A stretch of 41,853 nt of DNA. Origin: Petralouisia muris (lineage in GTDB: Bacteria > Bacillota > Clostridia > Lachnospirales > Lachnospiraceae). Positions 1-7,495 of this stretch are shown here, piece by piece. The position numbers and the translations under genes were made by a program. The stretch covers positions 1 through 41,853 of the forward strand of contig NZ_SRYA01000043.1 in the NCBI RefSeq assembly GCF_004793545.1, in the 5' to 3' direction. The first letter of the stretch is position 1; every line of letters begins with the position of its first letter. The notes under the pieces were generated by a model that was not told the DNA's origin, did no database searches, and saw only the letters and a list, made by a program, of their open reading frames with translations.

Positions 1-294
1 CGCTGCGGTCTGGATGCGGACGGGTATTTTGAGCGTGAGGACTTTGCGGAGATTATAAATTTCAATATGCCCCAGACATTGAACGCCATCGGCATCGCCA
101 CGAGCGATATTTCTGAGATGGCGTTGCGGAAAATCTCGGCGGCAGTCCGAAATGTGCAAATCGAAGCGAAACGGCAGAACCGCACATTTGCAAGGAATAT
201 CACAAGCCAGTATGATAAAGGCAGGAAACAACCCGAAAGCAATTTGGTAATATGTCAAGAGGAAAATGAAAAAGATTTTCTTGAAAAAGGGTAA
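1..294 (+). CDS. Unidentified protein, 3' part only
   Basis: An open frame runs in from the left edge and stops at a TAA at 292-294, so only the last 97 residues are visible. The first ATG in view (67) is internal, because the frame is open and protein-like before it. The fragment is soluble, mixed charged/polar, with an acidic start (DGYFERED) and a lysine/glutamine-rich tail. I do not recognise the family. The IS110 element begins close behind it, so the tail may be altered by the insertion: the last residues (about EENEKDFLEKG) could be sequence read into the element edge. Its position next to an insertion sequence and phage-type lysis genes suggests a mobile-element gene, but that is inference. 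Confidence 0.45.
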   Translation, partial: RCGLDADGYFEREDFAEIINFNMPQTLNAIGIATSDISEMALRKISAAVRNVQIEAKRQNRTFARNITSQYDKGRKQPESNLVICQEENEKDFLEKG

Positions 295-346
295 CCTTAA
301 TAAACCTACGGCCTGTCAAGAACGTAAGTTTGATATGCGGTATGGA

Positions 347-1627
347 TTACCTACTCTTTTCCGGAGAGTAGAGTTGACCCTTGTCCAGCAGACCGAAGAG
401 CAGACGTATAAATTTACGGGAAGTCAACGCGAGTGCTCGTTTATGCTGATGGTTTCTTGTTTCAGCATATTTCTTGTCATAGAAGGCTTTGTATTCAGGA
501 CAGTGCCTTATAACACTTCCGGCAGCTTCTATGATGTAGTAGCGCAGATATCTGTTGCCAGCTTTGCTCATGTGTTTGTCTTCGGCAACAAAGTCGCCGG
601 AGTCATTATCGTTCCAAACGATACCACAGTATTTTGCGAGGGCATTGGCATTAGGAAAAGCCTTAATGGAACCCATTTCGGCTAAGATACCGGCTGAATA
701 AACTTTACCGATCCCGGGAATGGAATTCAGTACCGTGTACTCGTCAGGGCTTAGTCCCTGAACTGTCTGAAGGATTGCCTTATCAATCGCTTTGAGTTCC
801 CTTTCAAAGGAACTGATACAGTTAAAGGAAGAAGCGATTGAGATAGTAAGCGGCTCATAGAGGCATTTATCAAGCCGGTATGAGTTGCGGGCTGCAGCCT
901 GTAAGATTTTTGCTGTTTCTTCCGGATCAGCAATACGGCCTCTGCTCTTAGAGTTAATAAAAGCGACGAGGTCTTCTACTGATGAGTTTACGATATCTTC
1001 ATTCGTTGTGCACTCAGTAAGAATGGCTTCGGCTGTGGCGCCATATTTGTTTGCGAATGGATGCAGTCCATCACGGAGTAATGCGTATTCGCTGAACTTG
1101 AGATAAATGTTGTTAAGCATGTAAGTCTTTTCTCTTGCGATACATTCAGTGATGTGCATACGGTGTCTGGTAAGACGCTGCAGGGCAAGGTATTGGGAAC
1201 CGCGCCATGGTTTGACAGCAATACGTCCTACACGGGCAAAATCAGCGATCACATAGGAATCTATGCCATCATTCTTTCCGATGTCGTTAAAGGACTTCTT
1301 GTAGTTCTTGACTTCCTTTGGATTGAGACAGTAAACCCTGACAGAGAATGGCGCAAGCAGGCCACTGGCAGAGAGATAATTAGCCAGATGGACACCATAG
1401 AAACCAGTGGCTTCCATACCGATCACAACGTATTTGAACAGATGGTTATGTTCTAACACATCAGCAATCATCTGTTCCATAAGGGCAGCGCCTTCCCGGG
1501 TGTTTTCTACAGGTTTCATCCTGATGTAGAACTTCTCATTGAAATCAAGTGCAGAAATAACATGAATACGGGATGCAATGTCGATCCCAACAAACAGTGT
1601 TGAGAGGCAATCAATATGTTCTTTCAC
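347..1627 (-). CDS. IS110-family transposase (DEDD/serine recombinase)
   Basis: 426 residues, about normal for the family. The N-terminal RuvC-like DEDD domain shows VGIDIAS near residue 13, GMEATGFYG near 70, and the KNDGIDSYVIADFARVGR acidic motif near 115. The C-terminal Tnp_20 part has a helix-hairpin-helix-like stretch (LNSIPGIGKVYSAGILAE) followed by SKAGNRYLRYY, which carries the expected nucleophilic serine. The start is GTG at 1625-1627 with an AAAGGTGG ribosome site upstream. IS110 enzymes join element ends to a target using a bridge RNA. All landmark residues are present, so the gene looks intact and possibly active. It lies opposite to all neighbouring genes. Confidence 0.93.
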   Translation of the reverse strand: MKEHIDCLSTLFVGIDIASRIHVISALDFNEKFYIRMKPVENTREGAALMEQMIADVLEHNHLFKYVVIGMEATGFYGVHLANYLSASGLLAPFSVRVYCLNPKEVKNYKKSFNDIGKNDGIDSYVIADFARVGRIAVKPWRGSQYLALQRLTRHRMHITECIAREKTYMLNNIYLKFSEYALLRDGLHPFANKYGATAEAILTECTTNEDIVNSSVEDLVAFINSKSRGRIADPEETAKILQAAARNSYRLDKCLYEPLTISIASSFNCISSFERELKAIDKAILQTVQGLSPDEYTVLNSIPGIGKVYSAGILAEMGSIKAFPNANALAKYCGIVWNDNDSGDFVAEDKHMSKAGNRYLRYYIIEAAGSVIRHCPEYKAFYDKKYAETRNHQHKRALALTSRKFIRLLFGLLDKGQLYSPEKSR

Positions 1628-1639
1628 GGATCATCACCA

Positions 1640-1840
1640 CCTTTCAATAAAAATGAAGAAGAGTAATCATGGCTTATCCCAGATCACTGCGCCGGCCTAA
1701 ACCTCGCGTTATGAGCAATACCTGGCAGAAATACCCTGCTGGTGGCTAGATACCAGGATGCAGCATTTGTGTAATAAGTCTTAGCGCAGCATTAGGGTTG
1801 CATGCTTTCTTAGCAATAGCAAATGCTTTGCAGGAGTGAT
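1640..1840 (-). ncRNA. Candidate IS110 bridge RNA region
   Basis: The long non-coding stretch upstream of the transposase is where IS110-subgroup elements encode their bridge RNA, transcribed in the transposase direction. The sequence contains short pairable arms, for example CCTGG at 1721-1725 with CCAGG at 1753-1757, and GCATTTG near 1763 with CAAATGC near 1818. These could form the stems of target- and donor-binding loops. I could not fold it, and the loop guides are not resolved. This is inference from family architecture, with weak structural support. Confidence 0.35.
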
Positions 1841-2007
1841 GAAGCAATGACCATAGCTACAGTTCTTATAGAACTTATTGTAACATCTGGGACCATGAAT
1901 ATAAAGTAACTTAATAACCAATAGACAGAGAATGGATGAACCAGCATGATTGAAGAAGAATCTTCGGAAAGGATGTTTAGAATTACCCTTCTGTCTAACA
2001 AAAAAAG

Positions 2008-2047
2008 AATAAGTCTGTAAGCTGTTTTTCTTGCTTACAAACTTATT
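2008..2047 (-). terminator. Hairpin with T-tract on minus strand
   Basis: Arms 2008-2022 and 2033-2047 are 15-bp inverted repeats with one mismatch and a 10-nt loop. On the minus strand the hairpin is followed by a run of seven T, so it could stop transcription entering the IS from the right. On the plus strand it sits just before the holin ribosome binding site (GAGGAGGG) and could also act as a leader structure. Confidence 0.4.
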
Positions 2048-2066
2048 ATACGAGGAGGGTTTCACT

Positions 2067-2486
2067 ATGAAGGAATTCTGGAACACGATCCAACTCATTT
2101 TCACTGCCATCGGAGGGTGGCTCGGCTGGTTCTTAGGCGGCTGTGACGGCCTGCTGTATGCGCTCATCGCATTTGTCGTGGTGGACTATGCCACGGGCGT
2201 GATGTGCGCCGTGGCGGATAAGGAGCTGTCCAGCGAAGTGGGATTTAAGGGCATCGCCAAGAAGGTGCTGATCTTCCTGCTGGTGGGGATCGCCAACATC
2301 CTCGACGTGCAGGTCATCGGCACGGGGAGCGTCCTGCGGACGGCAGTCATCTTTTTCTATATCTCCAACGAGGGCGTGAGCCTGCTGGAGAATGCCGGAC
2401 ACCTCGGGCTGCCCATCCCGGAAAAGCTGAAGGACATCCTGGCACAATTGCATGACAGGGCAGAGAACGGGAAGGGGGACGAATAA
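2067..2486 (+). CDS. Phage-type holin
   Basis: 139 residues, starting at the ATG 6 nt after CGAGGAGGGT. An in-frame upstream TTG at 2031 falls inside the hairpin and is unlikely. The protein has three or four hydrophobic segments, roughly residues 8-24, 28-50, 62-80 and 88-105. It carries the VVDYATGVMCAV motif typical of the TcdE/phage holin_4 family, and a charged C-terminal tail (LHDRAENGKGDE). Holins make the membrane pore that releases or activates an endolysin. It lies 2 bp from the amidase gene, forming a lysis cassette. It probably belongs to a prophage or prophage remnant, since no other phage structural genes are in view. Confidence 0.88.
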   Translation: MKEFWNTIQLIFTAIGGWLGWFLGGCDGLLYALIAFVVVDYATGVMCAVADKELSSEVGFKGIAKKVLIFLLVGIANILDVQVIGTGSVLRTAVIFFYISNEGVSLLENAGHLGLPIPEKLKDILAQLHDRAENGKGDE

Positions 2487-2488
2487 TC

Positions 2489-3988
2489 ATGAAACTGGTG
2501 GAATCGATTCTGACAAGGAACCCCTGCTACACGGCGGGGAGGAAGATTACGGTGAAGGGGCTGATGCTCCATTCCGTAGGCTGCCCGCAGCCGAAGGCAT
2601 CCGAGTTCATCAATTCGTGGAACAGCCTGTCGCATGACAGTTCCTGCGTCCACGGATTCATTGACGGCAACGATGGCACGATGTACCAGACGCTCCCTTG
2701 GAACCACCGGGGGTGGCACTGTGGAAGCGGAAACAAAGGGAGCGGGAACAACACCCATATCGGAGTAGAAATGTGCGAGCCTGCGTGTATCAAGTACACG
2801 GCAGGCTCAAATTTTACCTGTTCCGATACCGCCACGGCAAAAGCGGTGGCAAAGAGGACCTACGAGGCGGCGGTGGAGCTGTTCGCCATGCTCTGCAAGA
2901 AATACGGACTGGACCCGCTGGCGGACGGTGTCATCGTCAGCCACCGGGAAGGCCACAGCCGTGGCATTGCCAGCAACCATGGCGACCCGGAACATCTGTG
3001 GATGCAGCTTGGGATGGGGTACACGATGGACGGATTTCGCAGGGCGGTCAAGGCGGCAATGGGCGGTGCGTCCTCCGGCACGGACGGATACACGAAGATC
3101 ATGGGGAATGCCGTAGCAACGGCGGAGCAGATGAAAACGTACCTGAAAGCGAAGAATCTGAACGTGGCACAGATTGTCCTTGATATGGTTCCGCTGTATC
3201 TCTCCGAGGGTAAGGCGGAGGGAGTCTGGGGCGACGTCGCCCTTGCACAGTCCTGCCTTGAGACCGGCAATTTTACCTTTTCCGGCTCTGCGGTCACGCT
3301 TTCCCAGAATAATTTCTGCGGCATGGGCGTGACTTCCAATGGTATGAAGGGGAATTCCTTTGACACGCCGCAGCTCGGCATCCGGGCGCAGGTGCAGCAT
3401 TTGAAAGCCTACGCCTCCACGGATGCACTGAAGAACGCCTGCATTGACCCGCGTTTCAAGTATGTCACGAGGGGCTGTGCGGAATATGTGGAGTGGCTTG
3501 GGCAGAAGGAAAACCCGGATGGGAAAGGATGGGCGGCGGGAGCCGGTTATGGGGAGAAAATCCTCTCCATCCTGAAAGGCATCCTCGGCATGGCAGGCGG
3601 CACATTGAAGCCTGCAGAAGCCTGGTACCGCGTCCGGAAGTCGTGGGCGGACGCTTCCTCGCAGAAAGGGGCGTTCAAGTCGCTGGATAACGCAAAGAAA
3701 TGTGCGGATGAAAATCCGGGGTATTCTGTGTTTGATGAAACCGGGAGAGCAGTGTACGCTAGGGCGGCGGCGTTCAAACCGTATCTGGTGCGGGTATCCA
3801 TCCCCAACCTGAACATCCGGAAAGGTCCGGGGACTGACTACGGCAAGACCGGGAAATATACGGGAATCGGCACCTTCACGATTGTGGAGGAAGCAGACGG
3901 AAAAGGAGCGTCCAAGTGGGGACTTTTGAAATCCTACCAGGAAAAGAGAAACGGATGGATTTCGCTGGATTATGACAAAAGAGTGTAA
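2489..3988 (+). CDS. Endolysin: amidase, glucosaminidase and SH3 domains
   Basis: 499 residues. Residues about 15-190 form an Amidase_2 (N-acetylmuramoyl-L-alanine amidase) domain: LMLHSVG supplies the first zinc histidine (H28), with HGFID, the long IGVEMCEP strand, and SHREGHSRGIASNHGDPEHLW. Residues about 220-345 resemble a glucosaminidase domain (ALAQSCLETGNFTFSGS, NNFCGMG, GIRAQVQHLKAYAS). The C-terminus, about 425-499, is a bacterial SH3 domain (NLNIRKGPGTDYGKTG, WGLLKSYQ). It should cut both the peptide and the glycan bonds of peptidoglycan. There is no signal peptide, which fits release by the holin encoded immediately upstream. Confidence 0.92.
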   Translation: MKLVESILTRNPCYTAGRKITVKGLMLHSVGCPQPKASEFINSWNSLSHDSSCVHGFIDGNDGTMYQTLPWNHRGWHCGSGNKGSGNNTHIGVEMCEPACIKYTAGSNFTCSDTATAKAVAKRTYEAAVELFAMLCKKYGLDPLADGVIVSHREGHSRGIASNHGDPEHLWMQLGMGYTMDGFRRAVKAAMGGASSGTDGYTKIMGNAVATAEQMKTYLKAKNLNVAQIVLDMVPLYLSEGKAEGVWGDVALAQSCLETGNFTFSGSAVTLSQNNFCGMGVTSNGMKGNSFDTPQLGIRAQVQHLKAYASTDALKNACIDPRFKYVTRGCAEYVEWLGQKENPDGKGWAAGAGYGEKILSILKGILGMAGGTLKPAEAWYRVRKSWADASSQKGAFKSLDNAKKCADENPGYSVFDETGRAVYARAAAFKPYLVRVSIPNLNIRKGPGTDYGKTGKYTGIGTFTIVEEADGKGASKWGLLKSYQEKRNGWISLDYDKRV

Positions 3989-4010
3989 TTGAATATCTGA
4001 AAACAGCAGG

Positions 4011-4053
4011 ACAGCCTGCGGCATTTCAAACGATGCCGCGGGCTGTTTTTTTT
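4011..4053 (+). terminator. Rho-independent terminator of the lysis cassette
   Basis: 14-bp GC-rich stem (4011-4024 with 4033-4046, one G-T pair), an 8-nt loop and eight T. It closes the holin-endolysin operon. Confidence 0.92.
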
Positions 4054-4056
4054 CGT

Positions 4057-4066
4057 TATGGCTTTT
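4057..4066 (+). repeat. Target-site duplication, left copy
   Basis: TATGGCTTTT, repeated exactly at 4211-4220 on the other side of the MITE. A 10-bp duplication fits IS4/IS231-type transposition. Confidence 0.85.
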
Positions 4067-4210
4067 CACTGTCCACAACTTAAGGGAAATGGATAAGATT
4101 TCCACATAGGTCAAGCGCTGAAATCTCATTAGTTTTGTTGTTAAAACTGTATATTTCCTTTAGCGAAATTCTCCCTGAAAATGGAAATTGATCTTAAGTT
4201 GTGGACAGTG
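4067..4210. mobile_element. 144-bp MITE with IS4/IS231-like ends
   Basis: The first 18 bases (CACTGTCCACAACTTAAG, 4067-4084) are a perfect inverted repeat of the last 18 (4193-4210), and the element is bracketed by identical 10-bp direct repeats. The interior is AT-rich with no coding frame. The inner part of the terminus, CAACTTAAG, resembles the IS231 (IS4-family) terminal repeat as I remember it, and that family makes 10-12-bp duplications. This is therefore probably a non-autonomous element mobilised in trans. It landed between the lysis terminator and the end of the minus-strand gene without breaking either. Confidence 0.85.
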
Positions 4211-4220
4211 TATGGCTTTT
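4211..4220 (+). repeat. Target-site duplication, right copy
   Basis: Exact copy of 4057-4066. It overlaps the first two bases of the minus-strand gene's stop codon (4219-4221) without changing the protein. Confidence 0.85.
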
Positions 4221-4485
4221 AGCTGGTTTTCTTTTGTGCGCCCGGCAGGTGCAGCGGCTTTGTCATCAGTTCTACGCAGTCTGAGAAGCCGAGCAGATAG
4301 GCAAGGGCGCCATACCGTGTGCCGAGTGCGTTCTGTTCGCAGGAGTGCAGGTCAATCAGCTCCCGTGCCTCCTTTGGCAGATCCATAGCCTCCAGCCGGT
4401 CTAAATATCCTCCGGACTTCCGGACAATTTCATGGTATTCCTCATCCTTTTTCAGAATGCGGTCCAGTACGGAATCCTTATCCAT
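4219..4485 (-). CDS. Small uncharacterised helical protein
   Basis: 88 residues. The ATG is preceded by AGGAGGG on the minus strand, so translation is well supported. The protein is acidic, soluble and predicted mostly helical (MDKDSVLDRILKKDEEYHEI..., LPKEARELIDLHSCEQNALG, YLLGFSDCVELM). I do not recognise it with confidence; similar short acidic proteins with a closing YGxxAYLLGFxD segment are common in Lachnospiraceae mobile DNA. It is convergent with the endolysin and divergent from the metal operon. Its stop codon overlaps the MITE target duplication but is intact. Confidence 0.65.
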   Translation of the reverse strand: MDKDSVLDRILKKDEEYHEIVRKSGGYLDRLEAMDLPKEARELIDLHSCEQNALGTRYGALAYLLGFSDCVELMTKPLHLPGAQKKTS

Positions 4486-4652
4486 GGCAGAATCCCTCCT
4501 TTCCTCAGTGGTGCATATTAACTCTGAATCTGCGGGTTATCAACTCAATTTTCATGTTCTGGGGCAGTTTCTCTATAAGCAGCGCTTTGTGATAAAACAG
4601 TGATAAGGCTGTGGTCGGAGTCTGAAAATTCTGCAAATGATTTTCTATCCTA

Positions 4653-4682
4653 TTGACAAAAGCAAGGTATAAGAGGTATACT
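4653..4682 (+). promoter_or_regulatory. Promoter of the metal/enzyme operon
   Basis: TTGACA (4653-4658), an 18-nt spacer and TATACT (4677-4682): a near-consensus vegetative promoter. The DtxR-like palindrome at 4692 lies over the expected start point. There is no AraC-type element, so control is probably repression only. Confidence 0.85.
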
Positions 4683-4691
4683 TAAAATTGA

Positions 4692-4707
4692 GTTAGCGGC
4701 TACTAAC
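4692..4707 (+). promoter_or_regulatory. DtxR-like operator 1
   Basis: GTTAG-CGGCTA-CTAAC, matching the palindrome shared by eight sites in this window. It starts 10 nt after the -10 box, so a bound repressor would cover the transcription start. Confidence 0.75.
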
Positions 4708-4727
4708 ATAAAACAGCCGCATTTTTT
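4696..4727 (+). terminator. Leader hairpin with T-tract
   Basis: GCGGCT (4696-4701) pairs with AGCCGC (4715-4720), followed by A and six T. It lies between promoter and first gene and overlaps operator 1, so it may act as a leader attenuator. The stem is short and the loop is 13 nt. Confidence 0.5.
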
Positions 4728-4737
4728 AGGGATATGA

Positions 4738-4753
4738 GTTAGTTTTTGCTAAC
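4738..4753 (+). promoter_or_regulatory. DtxR-like operator 2
   Basis: GTTAG-TTTTTG-CTAAC, a second perfect copy 46 bp downstream of operator 1 and 31 bp before the first gene. This is the only operon with two copies, which may allow tighter repression or a roadblock. Confidence 0.75.
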
Positions 4754-4783
4754 TGTGATTAGGAGAGAAAAGGAGGGCGTTTT

Positions 4784-5041
4784 ATGGTGAAGATAACAGT
4801 AGGCATAGAAGGGATGGCCTGCGGTATGTGCGAGGCGCATATCAACGAGGCTGTAAGGAATGCCTTTCAGGTAAAGAAAGTGGCAAGCTCCCATACAAAG
4901 AAGCAGACGGTCATCCTTGCGGAGAAAGACATCCCAGAGCAGGAACTGAAAAGCGTGGTGGCAAAGGCGGGATACGATGCCGTATCCGTAAGCAGTGAGC
5001 CTTATGAGAAGAAAGGGCTGTTCAGAAGGTATGGGAGGTGA
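4784..5041 (+). CDS. Heavy-metal-associated (HMA) domain protein
   Basis: 85 residues after GGAGGGCG. It has a ferredoxin-like HMA fold with the metal loop GMACGMCEAH at residues 9-18, whose two cysteines form the usual CxxC site for a soft or divalent metal. Strand VKKVASSHTKKQTVIL and helix LKSVVAKAGYDAV complete the fold. The basic tail (KKGLFRRYGR) is an addition. It could deliver metal to, or sense metal near, the ZIP transporter encoded 4 bp downstream. It is the first gene of the operon under promoter 4653 and two DtxR-like operators. The metal identity cannot be read from the sequence. Confidence 0.87.
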   Translation: MVKITVGIEGMACGMCEAHINEAVRNAFQVKKVASSHTKKQTVILAEKDIPEQELKSVVAKAGYDAVSVSSEPYEKKGLFRRYGR

Positions 5042-5045
5042 TGCC

Positions 5046-5828
5046 ATGCAGACGGAAGTGTTTCAGGGCATCCTGATACCGTTCCTTGGGACGACGCTCG
5101 GCTCTGCCTGTGTGCCGTTCATGAAAAACAGGCTGAACCAAATGGTGCAGAGGGCGCTGACGGGCTTTGCGGCGGGCGTCATGGTGGCGGCATCTGTTTG
5201 GAACCTGCTGATCCCGGCAATGGAACAGTCGGAGTCTATGGGGAAGCTGTCGTTCCTCCCTGCTGCAGCGGGTTTCTGGCTTGGCATCTTGTTCCTTCTG
5301 CTGCTTGACCGGGCAGTCCCCCATCTTCACATGAACAGCAGTAAGGCGGAGGGGCCAAAAAGCAGTCTGCAGAAGCAGGTCTTATTGGTACTGGCGGTGA
5401 CTCTCCACAACCTGCCGGAAGGCATGGCGGTGGGCATGGTCTATGCCGGTTGGCTCTCCGGGGATGCCGGGATCACCGCCATGGGCGCACTGGCGCTTTC
5501 CCTTGGGATCGCGATACAGAATTTCCCGGAAGGTGCTATCATCTCCATGCCCCTGCGGGCAGAGGGCGTCAGTAAGGGAAAGGCGTTCCTTTACGGTACG
5601 CTTTCCGGCGCGGTGGAGCCGGTGGGCGCGGCGCTGACCATACTTGCGGCGGGCTTTGCGGTTCCGCTCCTGCCGTATCTTCTGAGCTTTGCGGCCGGGG
5701 CCATGGTCTATGTGGTCGTGGAGGAACTGATCCCGGAAATGTCGGAAGGGAAGCACTCCAACGTGGGGACAGTGCTGTTTGCGGCAGGGTTTACGGTCAT
5801 GATGGCGCTGGATGTGGCGCTTGGATAA
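5046..5828 (+). CDS. ZIP-family divalent metal transporter
   Basis: 260 residues. The start is the ATG 7 nt after GGGAGG, not the longer upstream frame. About eight membrane helices. The metal site is visible as HNLPEGMAVG in the fourth helix and QNFPEGAIIS in the fifth, followed by EPVGAA and VVEELIPE, as in the GufA/ZupT subfamily. It lacks the long histidine-rich loop of eukaryotic ZIPs. The predicted role is uptake of zinc, iron or manganese across the cytoplasmic membrane. It is coupled to the HMA gene and followed 21 bp later by a methyltransferase gene. Confidence 0.9.
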   Translation: MQTEVFQGILIPFLGTTLGSACVPFMKNRLNQMVQRALTGFAAGVMVAASVWNLLIPAMEQSESMGKLSFLPAAAGFWLGILFLLLLDRAVPHLHMNSSKAEGPKSSLQKQVLLVLAVTLHNLPEGMAVGMVYAGWLSGDAGITAMGALALSLGIAIQNFPEGAIISMPLRAEGVSKGKAFLYGTLSGAVEPVGAALTILAAGFAVPLLPYLLSFAAGAMVYVVVEELIPEMSEGKHSNVGTVLFAAGFTVMMALDVALG

Positions 5829-5849
5829 AAGAATGGGAGGATGAGGAAA

Positions 5850-6548
5850 ATGAGCAGACATGATGAGATCAAAAATGCATATAAGAGCCTTGGAGGGGAG
5901 GCGACATTCTATGACGGGATGATAACCTGCTCCACGCTGCCAGGTAAGGCAGTCTGTAAGTTGGTATGGAACATGAATAAAAGGAAAAACGACCGTTATC
6001 TGGAGCTTGCGCTTTCGGGTATACCGCAGGGCTTTGGCGGCAGAATGCTGGAGGTGCCGGTGGGGACGGGCGTGCTTAGTATGCCGGTGTATGAAACACT
6101 GCCGGACGCAGACATCACCTGTGTGGACTATTCCCCGGAAATGATGGAGCGTGCAAGGAGGCAGGCAGAAAAACGGGGACTTAAAAATGTCCATTTCCAG
6201 CAGGGTGATGTGGGGAAGCTGCCCTTCCCTGACGAAAGTTTTGACCTTGTGCTGTCGCTGAACGGCTTCCATGCCTTCCCAGACAAAGAGGCGGCTTACC
6301 GGGAAGTATTCCGTGTCCTGAAACCGGGCGGCATATTCTGCGGATGTTTTTATGTAAGGGGCGAACACAAGCGCACCGACTGGTTTGTTGAAAAAATATA
6401 TACGCCAAAGGGATATTTTACGCCTCCCTATGAGACGGCAGGCAGTTTGGAAATGAGGCTGAAATCCATGTACCGGAAAGCGCAGGTAAAAACCGTGGAG
6501 GGCATGGCGGCTTTCCGGTGCAGGAAGGGCAGCAGCGGTGGAAAATAG
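5850..6548 (+). CDS. Class I SAM-dependent methyltransferase
   Basis: 232 residues. ATG 5850 is preferred over ATG 5841 because GGGAGG lies directly against the latter. It has a Rossmann-type Methyltransf_11 domain: motif I MLEVPVGTGVLS (near 66, with Pro where many members have Cys), acidic motif CVDYSPEMMERAR, QGDVGKLPFPDESFD, and the post-motif VLKPGGIFCG. The substrate is unknown. It lies in the metal operon between the ZIP transporter and a thioesterase-type hydrolase; a second methyltransferase of the same class (8659) and a third of another class (10591) share the transcript, suggesting several methyl transfers on one small molecule. Confidence 0.88.
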   Translation: MSRHDEIKNAYKSLGGEATFYDGMITCSTLPGKAVCKLVWNMNKRKNDRYLELALSGIPQGFGGRMLEVPVGTGVLSMPVYETLPDADITCVDYSPEMMERARRQAEKRGLKNVHFQQGDVGKLPFPDESFDLVLSLNGFHAFPDKEAAYREVFRVLKPGGIFCGCFYVRGEHKRTDWFVEKIYTPKGYFTPPYETAGSLEMRLKSMYRKAQVKTVEGMAAFRCRKGSSGGK

Positions 6549-6560
6549 GAGGAGCATAGG

Positions 6561-7495
6561 ATGAAGCGTATACATTTTGATTTGGAAACGGACGGTTTTT
6601 ACGGCGCTTACCTGCAAAGCAGGGAGCCTTCCGGCTGCACCGTTATCGCGCTTGCGGGCGATGCCCCGGAGGATTATCTTGCGAAAGCCTGTGCGAAGTG
6701 GTTTCTGGGCAAAGGCGTGAATGTCCTGTCCATGTCCACTGCAAAGAAAGACTGCGGATATCATAATTATCCGTTGGAGCGGATTGAAGCGGCGATTTGC
6801 TGGCTGCAAAGCATGGGAAACCGCAAAACCGGCATTGCGGGGGTTTCCACCACAGGCACAATGGCTTTGTCGGCAGCGTCTTATTTTCAGGATATCACTC
6901 TGACTATTGCCTTGACACCCACCGATTTTATCTGGCAGGGCGTCATGCAGGGCAGGCGGGACGGCTGCAAAGAGTGGCCTGCAGAGGGGGAATCCCTGCT
7001 TTTCTACCGCGGCGAACCGCTGCCCTATATGCCATTTGCCTGTCAGCACCACAGTACTGGAGGGGCGTTGCCGCTGAGAGCAGACGTACCGGGGATATGA
7101 TCTATGCCCGTATGCTCTATGAGGATTCGGAAGCAGCACATTCCATCACAGAAGCCGAAATCATAAAAGTGGAGGATATTCACGGAAAGCTCCTGCTGAT
7201 CGGCGCAGAAGACGATGTGCTGTGGAACACGGCAAAGTACATACGGTGGATGGAAAAGCGGCCGGCGGAAAAACCCCACGACTGCGAAGTGGAGGCCGTG
7301 GTTTATGAGAATGGCACCCATTTTGTTTTCCCGGAAGGGATGATGAGGCTTCTGCTGCCAATAGGCTCGGCGCTGGCCGTAGGGCTGGCATTTAAGGCGG
7401 CCAGGGCCTATCCGAAAGAATGCAGGGCCGCCCGCATGGATATTGACAGGCGCATTACCCGGACAATCGCGGAGTGGAGAAAGGAATGCGTATGA
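6561..7495 (+). pseudogene. BAAT-type alpha/beta hydrolase, frameshifted
   Basis: The ATG at 6561 follows AGGAGG and opens a frame that stops at 7100. The remainder of the protein continues in another frame to 7495. Joining them by restoring one C in the CC at 7049-7050 gives about 311 residues: an N-terminal half with the nucleophile elbow GVSTTG (near 95), and a C-terminal half with IGAEDDV (acid) and NGTHFVF (histidine). This matches the C-terminal domain family of acyl-CoA thioester hydrolases/bile acid acyltransferases. Truncation would remove the acid and histidine of the triad, so the gene is broken unless this is a sequencing error or the ribosome shifts. Confidence 0.75.

Larger units (their letters stand above)
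300..1990 (-). mobile_element. IS110-family insertion sequence (ends approximate)
   Basis: A complete IS110-type transposase gene on the minus strand is flanked by a short non-coding end (about 295-346) and a long one (1628 to about 1990). That asymmetry, with the long non-coding end upstream of the transposase, is typical of the IS110 subgroup, where it encodes the bridge RNA. IS110 elements lack clear terminal inverted repeats and long target duplications, so the exact ends cannot be fixed from this sequence. The boundaries given are estimates. Confidence 0.6.

Noticed and set aside
2807-4129. Long open frame (440 codons) on the minus strand across the endolysin gene and MITE
   Set aside because: It runs through the terminator and the MITE and has no recognisable domain; the endolysin on the plus strand is clear.
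5382-7139. Long open frame (585 codons) on the minus strand across the ZIP, methyltransferase and hydrolase genes
   Set aside because: The plus-strand genes have family motifs, ribosome sites and overlapping stops and starts. The minus frame encodes a low-complexity His/Arg/Pro-rich sequence with no motif, typical of a GC-biased antisense shadow.
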